Source: Symbiodinium sp. CCMP2592 (taxonomy: Eukaryota > Sar > Dinophyceae > Suessiales > Symbiodiniaceae). From it: DNA of 64,000 nucleotides. Under the pieces are notes generated by a model, which did no database searches, was not told where the DNA came from, and saw only the letters and a program-made list of their open reading frames with translations. Where the stretch lies: positions 244,597 through 308,596 of the forward strand of contig CAJNDT010000004.1 in NCBI GenBank assembly GCA_905221615.1, given 5' to 3'. Within the stretch, counting starts at the first letter, position 1. Each line of letters opens with the position of its first letter. Shown here one piece after another: positions 12,441-21,810 of this stretch. Made by a program: the position numbers and the translations under genes.

Positions 12441-12567
12441 CTCCTTTGCCCTCTGCAAAGGTAAGAATCGTCCAGTGACACAGGAACGAAGAGAGATATC
12501 GCTATGCATTTTAACACGCCATGTAAATGCACATACGTTCGTAGTCTCCTCCCCCCTATCGTTCCCA
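12434..12567 (+). repeat. Copy 1 of a ~134 bp duplicated unit
   Basis: It aligns with 13187-13320 over its whole length with only scattered substitutions and a one-base indel. Shared blocks include TCCAGTGACACAGGAACGAA, TAACACGCCATG and the C-rich end before CGTTCCC. It is flanked on both sides by CCCTAAA units. The frame of the second copy is broken here by one extra T, so it is probably not a coding exon in both copies. Confidence 0.85.
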
Positions 12568-13140
12568 AACCCTAAACCCTAAACCCTTTCCTGTGAGTTT
12601 ACTGCACGGAGCCCGAACACCTTCGCAAGTGAGTAACACAGTGCATGTTGTGAAACATTAATTCGGTGCAAAGCTTGCAGCTCGAATCACTGCATGCGCA
12701 TAGAGGTATTTGACGAAGCTTGCATGTTTCACACTGTCCCAGGGTAGTCCACACTGTTTCACGGGTCAAGGGTAGTCTCTTGAATATACTGCGGCAATGC
12801 AATGTAATTAGGCAAAGCTAATTGGCTATGCCTGATGTCGGTAAGCAGTTGACTTCAGTGCTCCTCCTAGAGACGAGCCCAGAGTGTTGTGATCTTGTGT
12901 TTCTACTGCAGTGATACACCCTATACCCTATATCCTTCTCTGACTGTACTTAGTTGGCTCGTCGAGGCGAGTGATCTACAGTTGTGTGCTTGGGGTCCTG
13001 TTTCTACATGTTGTGCTTTTATGTTCGCAGGACCCTGAGTAGAGGATGAGGCCTGACGAGGTAAAGTTATTTCAGCTGGTGTTTAGCATTGTTGGTGAGA
13101 GCCTTGGCATCTCCTCTTAGTGAAGTTTCACTTGGTATGA
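12568..13140. other. Spacer between duplicated units
   Basis: It holds a short CCCTAAA block at its left end and A/T-richer unique sequence. No gene seen. Confidence 0.6.
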
Positions 13141-13190
13141 CTCCGAACCTATATGCCTCGCCTGGTTTGTCCGAGTGTGAGCGCCGAAAC
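13141..13190 (-). repeat. Dispersed motif, copy 1 (sense plus strand)
   Basis: On the plus strand this contains CCTATATGCCTCGCCTGG, TT, then TGTCCGAGTGTGAGCGC. Its reverse complement nearly matches the 21374-21421 copy across about 45 bases. A pyrimidine-rich acceptor-like stretch ending in CCTTCAG follows at 13191-13208, about 25 bases downstream on the plus strand. Confidence 0.85.
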
Positions 13191-13320
13191 CCTTTCCTGT
13201 GCCTTCAGACAAAGTAAAGTCATCCAGTGACACAGGAACGAAGACAGGCATCGCTATGCATTTAACACGCCATGAAAATGCACATAAGTTCGCAGTCCCC
13301 TCCCCCCCCCACCGTTCCCG
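13187..13320 (+). repeat. Copy 2 of the ~134 bp duplicated unit
   Basis: This is the second copy of the 12434-12567 unit. It begins with a polypyrimidine stretch and CAG at 13206-13208, so the unit could act as an exon border. Its frame from 13209 is open through the (TA)n tract but encodes nothing recognisable. Confidence 0.85.
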
Positions 13321-13352
13321 ACCTTTTGCCGTAGTTGTTCCTGAAAATTGCG

Positions 13353-13354
<2 letters not shown>

Positions 13355-13396
<42 letters not shown>
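13355..13396. repeat. (TA)n microsatellite
   Basis: About 21 TA units in an A/T-rich patch that continues to about 13480. Confidence 0.97.
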
Positions 13397-13397
<1 letters not shown>

Positions 13398-13725
13398 TTA
13401 TTCATCTATTTATATATACATAAAGTAGTTATAGTTATATAAGCTTAATTATTTCTGTATTTATTTTATTTCCTAATCCGACACACGCTGTTTCACCCTC
13501 GAAGTTAATGCCAAAGGCACGTCGTTCAGACTTTTCGCCCGCCCGAGCGAAAAGTTCCAATGTCCATGATTATTTCTACATACAGTTTCCAGCCCTTTAC
13601 ATACTTACGCTTACATGCACTTCTTGCATGTCGGAATAAAGAGCAGTATGGCTATTCACAACATCTAGCAGTACGAGCTTGACAGTAAAACACAACCCAC
13701 AAACCCACGTACTCAGGAGACCCCA

Positions 13726-13858
13726 ATCAAAGGGCATAAAGAGGGACCTTAATAACGACCCCTAGGGATAGAACCTTAATATAGCTATTATATACCCATG
13801 ATATAGCCCATTATAAGGTAGGGGTCCCCATTCAGGGTCCCTCCTTTTGCCCTTTGAT
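13726..13858. mobile_element. Foldback (MITE-like) element 1
   Basis: The two ends are inverted copies: ATCAAAGGGCATAAAGAGGG at 13726 and, reverse complemented from 13858, ATCAAAGGGCAAAAGGAGGG. The inverted match continues inward through GACCTT and ACCCCT and then through the A/T-rich middle, so the whole 133 bp can fold on itself. No protein is encoded and no clear target-site duplication is visible. It shares AGGGACC/GGTCCC words with the elements at 18747 and 25507. Confidence 0.75.
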
Positions 13859-16390
13859 AGAAGCCTCGATGAACCCCGAAAGAACTAGCTGAGCTCCGTG
13901 CGGGGCGCCTCCGCAACTGGGGTCTGGCCGTCGGGGCGAATGCCTGGCTTTGGGGGGAAGCTTTGAAGGCTGCAGATTTAAGGTGTGAAGGGTTTGGAAT
14001 TTGGGGTTGCGCTTTGGGGTTTGGGGTTTTGGAGCTTTTCTCGATTCGAGGCGGCTTTGGGGAAATGTGTTGGGCCATAAACCCACAATCCTGAACCCAC
14101 TAAAATACCAAAGCACGCAGGAGGTGGGAAGCTTGGCTCGCCTGTTCTCTCCGCTTTCCCGATCGTGGCTTTGGGGCTCGGACTTTACGGATTTGGGTTC
14201 AGGAATTTTTAGACAACTTCCCGCGGGAAGCAATTTCTCAGCTCTCATCAAGGCTGAGGTTCCTATGGTTCGAAGGTCGCGACTCTCACGACACCTGCCA
14301 TCCTTCTCATAGCCCAGATCATGCTCATCAACAGTCTCAGTTACTCAAAGCTTCGACCAGTGCAGGTGGGGTCTTGCCACCCGGACCTAGCGGGCCCGCA
14401 ACCGTGCAATCCCAAACCGCCGCTGTTGCCTGGCCTCCAGCATATTCCCCGCAGAGTCGCTTGAAAAGGCCTCGGAACTGTGCGACCTGCCAATTAGGCG
14501 GGGGGCTTTCGAGAACCGTGCTTCGGTGCTTCCGAACAGTTCCCCCCCCGCCCCCCGAAGCTCTACTTTCGGGCTGCCTTAAACTGTACTCGCCCTTTGC
14601 CCGCATGCAAACAATTGAAACAACATTCAAGCTGTGAGCCCGGGCCATGCGAGCAGAATCCCGGACAACCTCTGAAGATCTGGCAATGTGTGCTGCTCTC
14701 TTGTGCTGGCGGATTCCGGGCTGCCGGGATGTGATGGTTCTTGTTGCTAGAATACTCTTGGTCTGGGTATCTCGGATTAAGCGGTCTGGCCCCTTCGTGC
14801 GACTATGATTCCAAAATGACCAAGTCAAAGTCCCGAAAGTCCCGTCGTAGCCGAACCCCGCAAGCACAAATCCTCAAACTGCTAGGCTTGTACGCAAGAA
14901 CGGTTGGTACTTAGGACTGTGCTCGCGACAGCGCCCCCAGCTTCTGAGCCCTCAGACCCTGAATCCTTATCGTTAAATCCTAAAGCCGTTAAAACCCTTC
15001 TAAACTCTAGTCTAAACCCTCCAAGCCCGAGAAGCCCTAAAACCGAGGCATAAATTCAGCGCCCGCGGAAGCCTCACCCTTGTTGAACTTGAGCTGATTT
15101 AGCACGTTGTTCTCCTGGCGCAGTGCAAGGCCCTAAACCGTAGGCGGATCTCAGAATGCCTGGCGAAAGCCCGTACGGAAGGTCGGATGGGACTTGAGGG
15201 GCTTCGAGCTTGAGCACTGAATCCCAAAGCGTAGTTCAGCTTCATCCAACTTCGAGTTCGATTGATTCAAGCATCTCGGAGGTTTTGGTCAAGCTCTCCG
15301 GCCGGGATTGGAAGTCTGTGTTTCGGGCGGGAGCAGTGAGGCAGAATGGCACGGTGAGCAGGATTGTGATAGTTGCACGGAACAGTTTGGCAGAAGCTTA
15401 ACTCGTGCTCATGCCGTGAGTACCCGAAGCGTCGTTTTGCAGCCCACATTGCGACGATTGATGACGAATGCCCGCACCACCGAATCCCGGCCTGCAAATC
15501 CTGCAGCATACTGCTCTACACGTCCCTTTCCGTTTCCAGCCTTGATGGTGACCTCACGCAGATGCCTCGACACCAAGCAATGCAGATCATCTAAGCGTCG
15601 CCCTATAGTCTGACGACGGGATATCGGCGGGTCCTATGCTTCCAGGAAGGCATAATTGCTGTCCTATGTTTCTTGCCGCTCTCTTTCTGCGCAAAATTAT
15701 TCGTCTACATATTCGCTGCAGTTTTGTTGGCGAGGCCGAACGCCGATGAGACTGATGATCAGTTAACCAGCCACAGATCTTGCTATTCTTCTCGGGTCCA
15801 CTTCTTCTACTTCTCCTATTGCTGCTCCCGGCTACCTAGACAAAGATCGGGAAAGCTTCCATATCACCAAACCTGGGGCTGAGGAGTGGGTCTCCCCAGC
15901 CTTGCGACCAGCTGTCGCGTGAAGTGAAGCACCGGCATGAAACGAATACCTGGACGGCAACTTACCCATCATGTTTGAGTTTACGGCGGCTCGAGGAGAC
16001 AGAAAAATCGAAGTATGTTAAACTGAATTTTGTAGCTCTGGATTGACTGCAAGGCCTCATAATTCCCATCTCCTGATGATGGCGGAGAGGCACTTCTTAA
16101 AACTCAAGATTTCGCGCTTGGGTTGTTTAAGGCTTGGCAGGAGGGCGACAAAGGACAATCGCAGGGCCGGAACCATCTCTCGTATCCGTGTCACACCTCC
16201 ATACCCGTCGAAACAAGTTTGAGGGCTGAGGCCCGCCATTCATCGGATGTGAAACGAGAACTCGACCGCCGCGTTTGTGGCCAAGCTGCGTGGGCTGTTG
16301 TCGTGACCAGCCTCCTCAGCTGCCAGGAAACTGGATTGGGAGCTTTCTTTCTCCTTCTGAAACAGACGAAGAAGCAGCAACTGCATCAGA
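13859..16390. other. No gene seen
   Basis: G/T-rich at 13980-14050 and C/A-rich at 14930-15060. Open frames at 14337-14867 (minus) and 15210-15613 (plus) are long but lack motifs, splice borders or third-position bias, and other frames are open across them. Confidence 0.5.
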
Positions 16391-16596
16391 AGTAGTGGTA
16401 GCAGTAGTAGCGGTAGAGTAGTGGTAGTAGTGGTAGTAGTGGTAGTAGTGGTAGTAGTGGTAGTAGTGGTAGTAGTGGTAGTAGTGGTAGTAGTGGTAGT
16501 AGTGGTAGTAGTGGTAGTAGTGGTAGTAGTGGTAGTAGTGGTAGTAGTGGTAGTAGTGGCAGTAGTGGCAGGAGTGGGAGTAGTGGCAGTAAGGTA
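16391..16596. repeat. (GTAGTAGTG)n array, about 200 bp
   Basis: A nine-base unit GTAGTAGTG is repeated almost perfectly, degrading at both ends to GCAGTAGTG variants. Frames across it encode only Thr, Tyr-His or Leu-Pro repeats. Confidence 0.95.
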
Positions 16597-16767
16597 GTGG
16601 TGGCTTTTCGACAAGTAGCCATGGAGTTTGGAATGCCGGTTCATTGGAGCGCAACTGAGGCAGACCACGGGTCGAGACAGCTGCCGTCTTTCACCTGAAA
16701 CTAAATCCTGAACTCAAGCCTAACAAGGGACAAGGTCTTAGTATTCTTGAAGCTTGCTTTCGCCGCC

Positions 16768-17190
16768 CGCTACTACGACGACGACTGCTACTGCTACTGC
16801 TCCTGCTTCTGCTCCTGCTCCTGCTCTGCTCCTGCTGCTGCCGCTGCCGCGCCTGCTGCTACTGCTGCTACTGCTGCTGCTACCCCTACCCCTACCCCGA
16901 TCCCACCACTGCCACTGCCACTGCCACTACCACTACCACTACCACTACCTGACTATCACTACCACTACCAGTATCACCGCCAAAGGCACTGCCACTACCG
17001 TTTCCACTGCCACTGCCGCCACTACCACTACCACTACCACTACCACCACTACTACCACTACCACTACGACTACGACGACGACTACTACTACCAATACTGA
17101 GCTACTGCTACTATCGCCACGGCACCACGTAGCGTCTCTGTTATAGTATTGCACTACTGGACTGCTACACTACTACACCACTACTCCTAC
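16768..17190. repeat. CTG/CTA/CAC triplet cluster, opposite strand sense to 16391
   Basis: Imperfect CTGCTA, CTGCTC, CCACTA and CACTAC units run for about 420 bp. The CACTAC part (about 16916-17090) is complementary in type to the GTAGTG units of the upstream array, so the two could pair. Confidence 0.9.
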
Positions 17191-17257
17191 TACTAAAAAC
17201 CCTGGTCGTCATTGCTCCGGCCACGCTCTGATCGCCCCTCCTTGCCACGAGCTGCAC

Positions 17258-17359
17258 CTATATCTAGACTTGCAAGGCCAGCGGCAGCTTCGCTGACACC
17301 AGCCTCTCTGGCAGCTTGACGGGCATTGTTGAGAGACTCGAGAAGCCACATACGCCCGC
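17258..17359 (-). CDS. Candidate exon, alanine-rich hypothetical protein
   Basis: The minus-strand frame reads LESLNNARQAAREAGVSEAA, then AGLASLDI, and the DNA passes to a GTGCAG donor-like site at 17257. Upstream is CTCCCCTGAAG before the first base. Ala and charged residues alternate as in a helix. If no donor is used, the frame runs on to a stop at 17193. No domain is recognised. Composition and both borders make this one of the better candidates, but no transcript evidence exists. Confidence 0.45.
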
Positions 17360-18746
17360 CTTCAGGGGAGCGCAAAATGCGTTCTCAAGCCTTGAGTGAC
17401 CGAGTTGACCTGCAACCACCTACTCCGCATCTTAAGCTCTTCGGCCAACTGACAACGGGCTGCCAAGTCTCTTCTCTATGTCGGTTCCAGGGTAAAAGCT
17501 CTTCGTGAGTTGGGACATGGGTGCTGTCCTTTCTTAAAAGGAGTTGTCACTGGCAGGAAGCTTCAGGCTCGTGAACCGTGACATGAGTGAAAGAGGTAAG
17601 GCGATGTGAAGGTGCCCCCGAAACAACTCGAAGGGAAACTCGTGAGCCTGCTATATTGATCTGAGGCGCGATGATATTTCCCCCGAGGTGCGGCATTGGT
17701 CTTCGCACCGCATTGAAGAGGTTTGCCAAAAAAACGGAGGATTGAACTGTCTTCACTGTAAACCAACCCCTAAACGTCGGGCAGGAGTAATTCAGAAGAT
17801 GTCCTTTTGCCTCCAAACGGTGTGTTAACGAATGCCGCCCCGCCGGTACATGAGGAAGTAGCGCCCGAGGCATACACGGAAGGCTCCGCTGACGTGTCTC
17901 TAGATCGCGCCGTGCGTGGTGGGAAGCATTGTGGCAGTGGCAGTACAAAGGAAGGAAGTAATTTTGCGTGGTGTTCTGCTGATCTCTGGGTGGCCTCTTG
18001 GCGTCTCCTGCTTATCACTGGTCTCGGGGTCGTGGTCTCCTTTCGGTCTCTTGGTCGTCGTGGTCGCGTGGGGGATCTACGCTGGCAGAACCCACGCTTC
18101 GGCGTCCGTGGAGTTTTCGCATGCTCTATATCTGTAAGGGACGGGTCGCACACATGTGGAACTTGAGAGGGTGTGGGGATGCTTGTCAAAAGCAGAACCC
18201 CGAAATCCTAAAGAAGAACCCTTGCACCAGAAAGCCTTTGGTGTGAACGTCCTGCACGTCCTCCATCATGTACCTTGCTGCATTGCTTGCTCACCATAAG
18301 ACATGGATCTGCAGGCTAAGATGGACTACCGCAGGGCTGGCACCTTCGATGAGGCTTCAGGGGTTTATGGCTGAGGGACAACCAACCTCTCCCTGAAATC
18401 CGTACAAGACCGCCTGTGGAAACACAACCCCAAAGCCTTGATCCTGCCGTTGTAGACAGAGGATGACCGTGTAATCCACATCTTGGGAGTCTTCAAACAA
18501 TGTGGGACATAGCTACAATACCCCTAAGAAATCAAAATCACTTACAACGGTTTGCGCAAGAATCCTAGTGCTACTCGCACATTCTGTGGGAATTGAAGGC
18601 TGCCCTGCATTGCAAAGGAAACTTCCTGAGCTTCACCTTCTGCGAGCCACAAGAACTCACGGAGGATGATGGATCCGTCCTCCCAAGTCTATCTCTTTCA
18701 GGATACGCTTGGCGACTGGGCTTACGGGATCTCTCGGAACAAAATT
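17360..18746. other. No confident gene
   Basis: Overlapping open frames lie on both strands at 17547-18189. None shows a motif or clear borders. Confidence 0.5.
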
Positions 18747-18819
18747 TGAGAGTTTCCGAACATAGGGGACCCTGATGTAGTACCCTAAATAAGGTACCCC
18801 TAATTTTCACAAACTCCCA
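18747..18819. mobile_element. Foldback (MITE-like) element 2
   Basis: The left arm TGAGAGTTTCCGAACATAGG (18747) and the reverse complement of the right arm, TGGGAGTTTGTGAAAATTAG, match imperfectly. The centre contains GTACCCTAAATAAGGTACC, itself a palindrome. The right end AATTTTCACAAACTCCCATG resembles the right end of element 3. Confidence 0.6.
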
Positions 18820-19734
18820 TGTGGGAACTCGGCTCGACGCTAGTAGGTACGGGTGAATGCCGTCAAGAGCCCAAGCAGCTGCTGCCTTTGTATGGGAGGA
18901 TGTTGCAAATGAGAACTACCACACCAAGCATGCAGCGAATGGAAACCATTCTGACCTTGTTCCCGAGCCCCTGCCTGGTAAGCGAGTCCTGCTTTGTTGC
19001 AATCTCCTCGTAGCATCTGAGCCCGAGTTCAGAAGAAACCCCCCTCCATCCTGACTTGGGGCCCGAGGCGAGCCGCACCGGAAGGCTCTGTTTTGTTGCA
19101 CACGTAAAAAGCAAAAACGGGAGGCCAGGGTCACACGCCGCGGTCCTGTAGATCGCTTTGCCTTTCGAAGATCTTCTTCAGCATCAAGTACTCTACTTCC
19201 TGATCTGAACGGGCCGTAGGGAGGCTGCCAAGCATTTAAGTCCGAATTTGGTCGATACTTGAGGGTTTGAAAGTTCAAAACTTTCACCCCCTACTATCCC
19301 AATAAACTTAAAAACTAAACCACGCTGAACCCTCACGCCCTGAACCCTGAAATTAAGGAGCGAACTCTAAAAACAGAGAAGAAGTCCGCCGCAGGGTTTG
19401 GGCCATGGAGTTCAGAACCGAATCTTAGAGTCCTACGTGAGACCCACACACCAGGCCTTGAAGCTTGCATACTTCCGGCTCTCGAGTGGGATCTGCTTAC
19501 GCAGGTTCTCCTCACAACAACGGCGATATGATGTTAGGGTTGAAGGGCTCTTTTAAAAGCCGAGTGGTTGGGGTTGAACATGGTTGAACTAGGGTTTGAG
19601 GAACCAGCCACAGACCCAATCGGGGGTGAGATATCCAGCTGGCCTGTAGCATAAGACTAAGAACAAGCCAGAGAACCACTAAGGTTGATCCCAAAGCCCT
19701 TCGTTTCAGATGAAGACATCGCAGCGCCAGAACC
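18820..19734. other. Weak exon-like frame, otherwise empty
   Basis: A plus-strand frame from about 18857 reads RAQAAAAFVWEDVANENYHT and reaches a GTAAGC donor-like site at 18978. It is short and lacks a convincing acceptor. Positions 19290-19380 are C/A-rich. Confidence 0.35.
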
Positions 19735-19815
19735 AAATCCCCGTCCGCCAGTGTCGCGAAGGCGTCGAAGTCGCCTGCAGCGGCGTTGATCTCCTCCGCT
19801 TGTGCTTCTGCCTCG
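19735..19815 (-). CDS. Candidate exon fragment, acidic/alanine-rich
   Basis: The minus-strand frame reads EAEAQAEEINAAAGDF then DAFATLADGDL, with most third codon positions G or C. The upstream TGA at 19818-19820 means translation must enter by splicing, perhaps at CGAG|GCAG. A GTTCTG follows the end. The frame stays open to 19512 but composition changes to a hydrophobic, repeat-like type. No family is recognised. Confidence 0.35.
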
Positions 19816-20078
19816 GTTCAGGGCTGAGGTGCAAAGCGGTTAAGGTTCATGCTTGCGTCCGTGGCTGGGGCGTTCCCTAGTTTCGGGACATTTGGCGCTC
19901 GCCGTGACAATGGGGCTTCAGGGCCAGGGCGTACCTCGCGCTTGCCCGGCTAAGTCAGCTTAGAGAATTCTTCAATGCCCTCTCTGACTGGTTCTCCCTG
20001 AGGTCAGCCAGAGTCTCTCTCTTTGTCTCTTTTCGCCCACACAGGCAAGAGGAGCAGCCGGATTACCCCTCCGCACGC
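19816..20078. other. No gene seen
   Basis: Unique sequence without coding signal. Confidence 0.5.
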
Positions 20079-20274
20079 TCTCTCTCTCTCTCTCTTTTTT
20101 TTTTTTCGCCAGGGTTGTGGTGTAGGGGCTTTACCCCCTACACCGCGCGCGTTCGCGCCCCCGACTGTTGCGGGACGCCTGTGTTGCAAAAGGTGATATC
20201 GGCACGAAAGGTGGAAGTTGCACAGCTTCCCTCGGCAACTGGATTCCTCTCTCTCTCTCTCTCTCGCTCTCTCT
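20079..20274. repeat. Twin (CT)n tracts flanking two hairpins
   Basis: (CT)n at 20079-20095 and 20249-20274 bracket an unusual stretch. GGTGTAGGGG (20119-20128) and CCCCTACACC (20135-20144) form a perfect 10 bp stem with a six-base loop. Next to it GCGCG (20145-20149) and CGCGC (20154-20158) can form a second small stem. Confidence 0.8.
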
Positions 20275-21286
20275 CGCCATTCTGCGGTTTGCCAGACTAC
20301 ACCCACCTGCCCCGCGCCGCTTCAGAAGTTGTCCATGTTGAATATGACATTCGATGACACGTGACGTTCTTCAGGGTGGGGTGCTATCCTGTTCAGCAGT
20401 GCCGAAACTTTCGCGATTCCGCAGCAAACGTGAAAGCCCCACACTCGAAGCTCAAACCTTCCGTCAATCTCGGATCCCTGTAAGGAAGAACACTTGGCCA
20501 CCGGACGAGCAATCTGCCTAGGATCTCGGGGTGCTTGTTCAGACCTTGAACTGAAGCAAGGGCTAAAGTTGAAGGTTTCGGGAATCTTTCAGATCCTCCG
20601 ATGTTGGGCTTGCGCCTGCAAGCAGTCGAGCTCGGGTCCCATGACGTGGCAATCAGACTTGGGGGGGTGCAAACAATCTGGTAAATATCCCCGAGGGATG
20701 ATCCAGTGCATGCTGGAGTTTAGTCTAACCAACAATGCCACAAGCATGCGAGCGCCGTCTCTGCTGCTTCACTACCATTCCCGACGAATGATCAAATCGA
20801 TCCAATGGTTATCCATAGCTACTCACATGTGCAAGTCAGTCCCATCATCTTTTCGTGTTGGCTTGTGCTCGTTGTTCAAATTACAAACACGGGAATCATC
20901 TCTGTTCTTGGTATTTCTGAGCAGCATAAGGAACAGTAGTTTGAATCTTGGGATCCCGTTTTGGGGGCCACCGTAGACACTAAAGCTTGCACCCTAAAGC
21001 GAAGGGTGGGCCGTATCTGCCGTTCCTGTCCCTGTTTTGCTCCTGTGCATCCCTAGGGTGAAGCCTAAACACCCGAGCCGCAGGCCCCAAGTCACCAAAC
21101 AAAGCCTTCTGAGGTGCCCGCAAGAAACAAAAAAGAGACCGTTCGGAAACTTTCTCCGTAATTCCTTCTTGCTACTGGTACTAGTCAGGCCTCCAAGCTC
21201 AAGACACTAAAAACGTGAATTCCCGAACTCAAACAGACAGCATAACTCGCAGGTATCCTCGGCTCCACAGAATCCCCCAAAGCAAC
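20275..21286. other. No confident gene
   Basis: A 160-codon plus-strand open frame (20494-20976) has no motif and no third-position bias. Confidence 0.45.
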
Positions 21287-21328
21287 CTAGGAGCGAGAGT
21301 GGAGAGCCTTCTCCACCACCTGAAAGGC
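21287..21328 (-). CDS. Candidate short exon downstream of dispersed motif
   Basis: On the minus strand CTTCGCAG precedes the first base and the segment encodes AFQVVEKALHSRS in one phase before GTTGC at its 3' end. It begins 52 bases downstream of the motif copy at 21374-21421. At 42 bases it is far too short to be sure. Confidence 0.25.
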   Translation of the reverse strand, partial: AFQVVEKALHSRS

Positions 21329-21373
21329 CTGCGAAGTTGTGTCTACTGGTTTGGGTTTAGGCAGGGTTTCAGG

Positions 21374-21421
21374 TTTCGGCGTTCACACTCGGACAATCCA
21401 AGCGAGGCATGTAGTTCGAGG
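21374..21421 (+). repeat. Dispersed motif, copy 2 (sense minus strand)
   Basis: Reads TTTCGGCGTTCACACTCGG, ACAATCCAAGCGAGG, CATGTAG, TTCGAGG on the plus strand. It is near-identical to the reverse complement of 13141-13190. Confidence 0.85.
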
Positions 21422-21790
21422 TCTGTTGAGTGAGACGGATCTAGTGGGAATGGCTTGAAATCATTCAGTTTACGGTTTCGGCGCTTCAGGTTTTACGTCC
21501 CTTTTCTGTCCCGCAAGATCCGGGAAGCGGTTATTGCGCTGGACGTAGACCAGAGCCTTTGCAGCATTCAATTGGCTCGAGAGGTCTGTACCACCCTGAC
21601 CCCGACACATGGAAAGCTTGGGTGGCAAACATGACGCGACCAAAAGACAAATCGACAAAGCAAACTCCATAGTAGCCGAAGCTTCACAGGGACCTCTTCT
21701 CGCACTGTGGGTCGTTCCTGCTCTCTAGCACATTGCGTAGCGGGGAAGAAAAGCCCCGACCTCAACCTGAAGTGTAGGATGACAAGACTG
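21422..21790. other. Region downstream of the spliced-leader relic
   Basis: On the minus strand, downstream of the leader relic, the first sizeable ATG frame starts at 21670 with MEFALSICLLVASCL, resembling a signal peptide, and stops at 21470 after 66 codons. If the leader relic marks a retroposed mRNA, this may be part of the copied message. No family is recognised. Confidence 0.35.
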
Positions 21791-21810
21791 CTGGAGTCAA
21801 AATGGCTACG
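21791..21810 (-). other. Relic dinoflagellate spliced leader
   Basis: The minus strand reads CGTAGCCATTTTGACTCCAG. The known dinoflagellate spliced leader core is CGTAGCCATTTTGGCTCAAG. The first 13 bases are identical and 18 of 20 match. The leader is added to mRNA by trans-splicing, so a genomic copy away from leader-RNA genes is the known signature of an mRNA that was reverse transcribed and reinserted. A GT donor and leader-RNA body are not seen after it, so it is not an SL RNA gene. Confidence 0.75.

Noticed and set aside
16391-17190. CRISPR-like array
   Set aside because: The units are contiguous triplet microsatellites with no unique spacers, and no cas-like gene is present.
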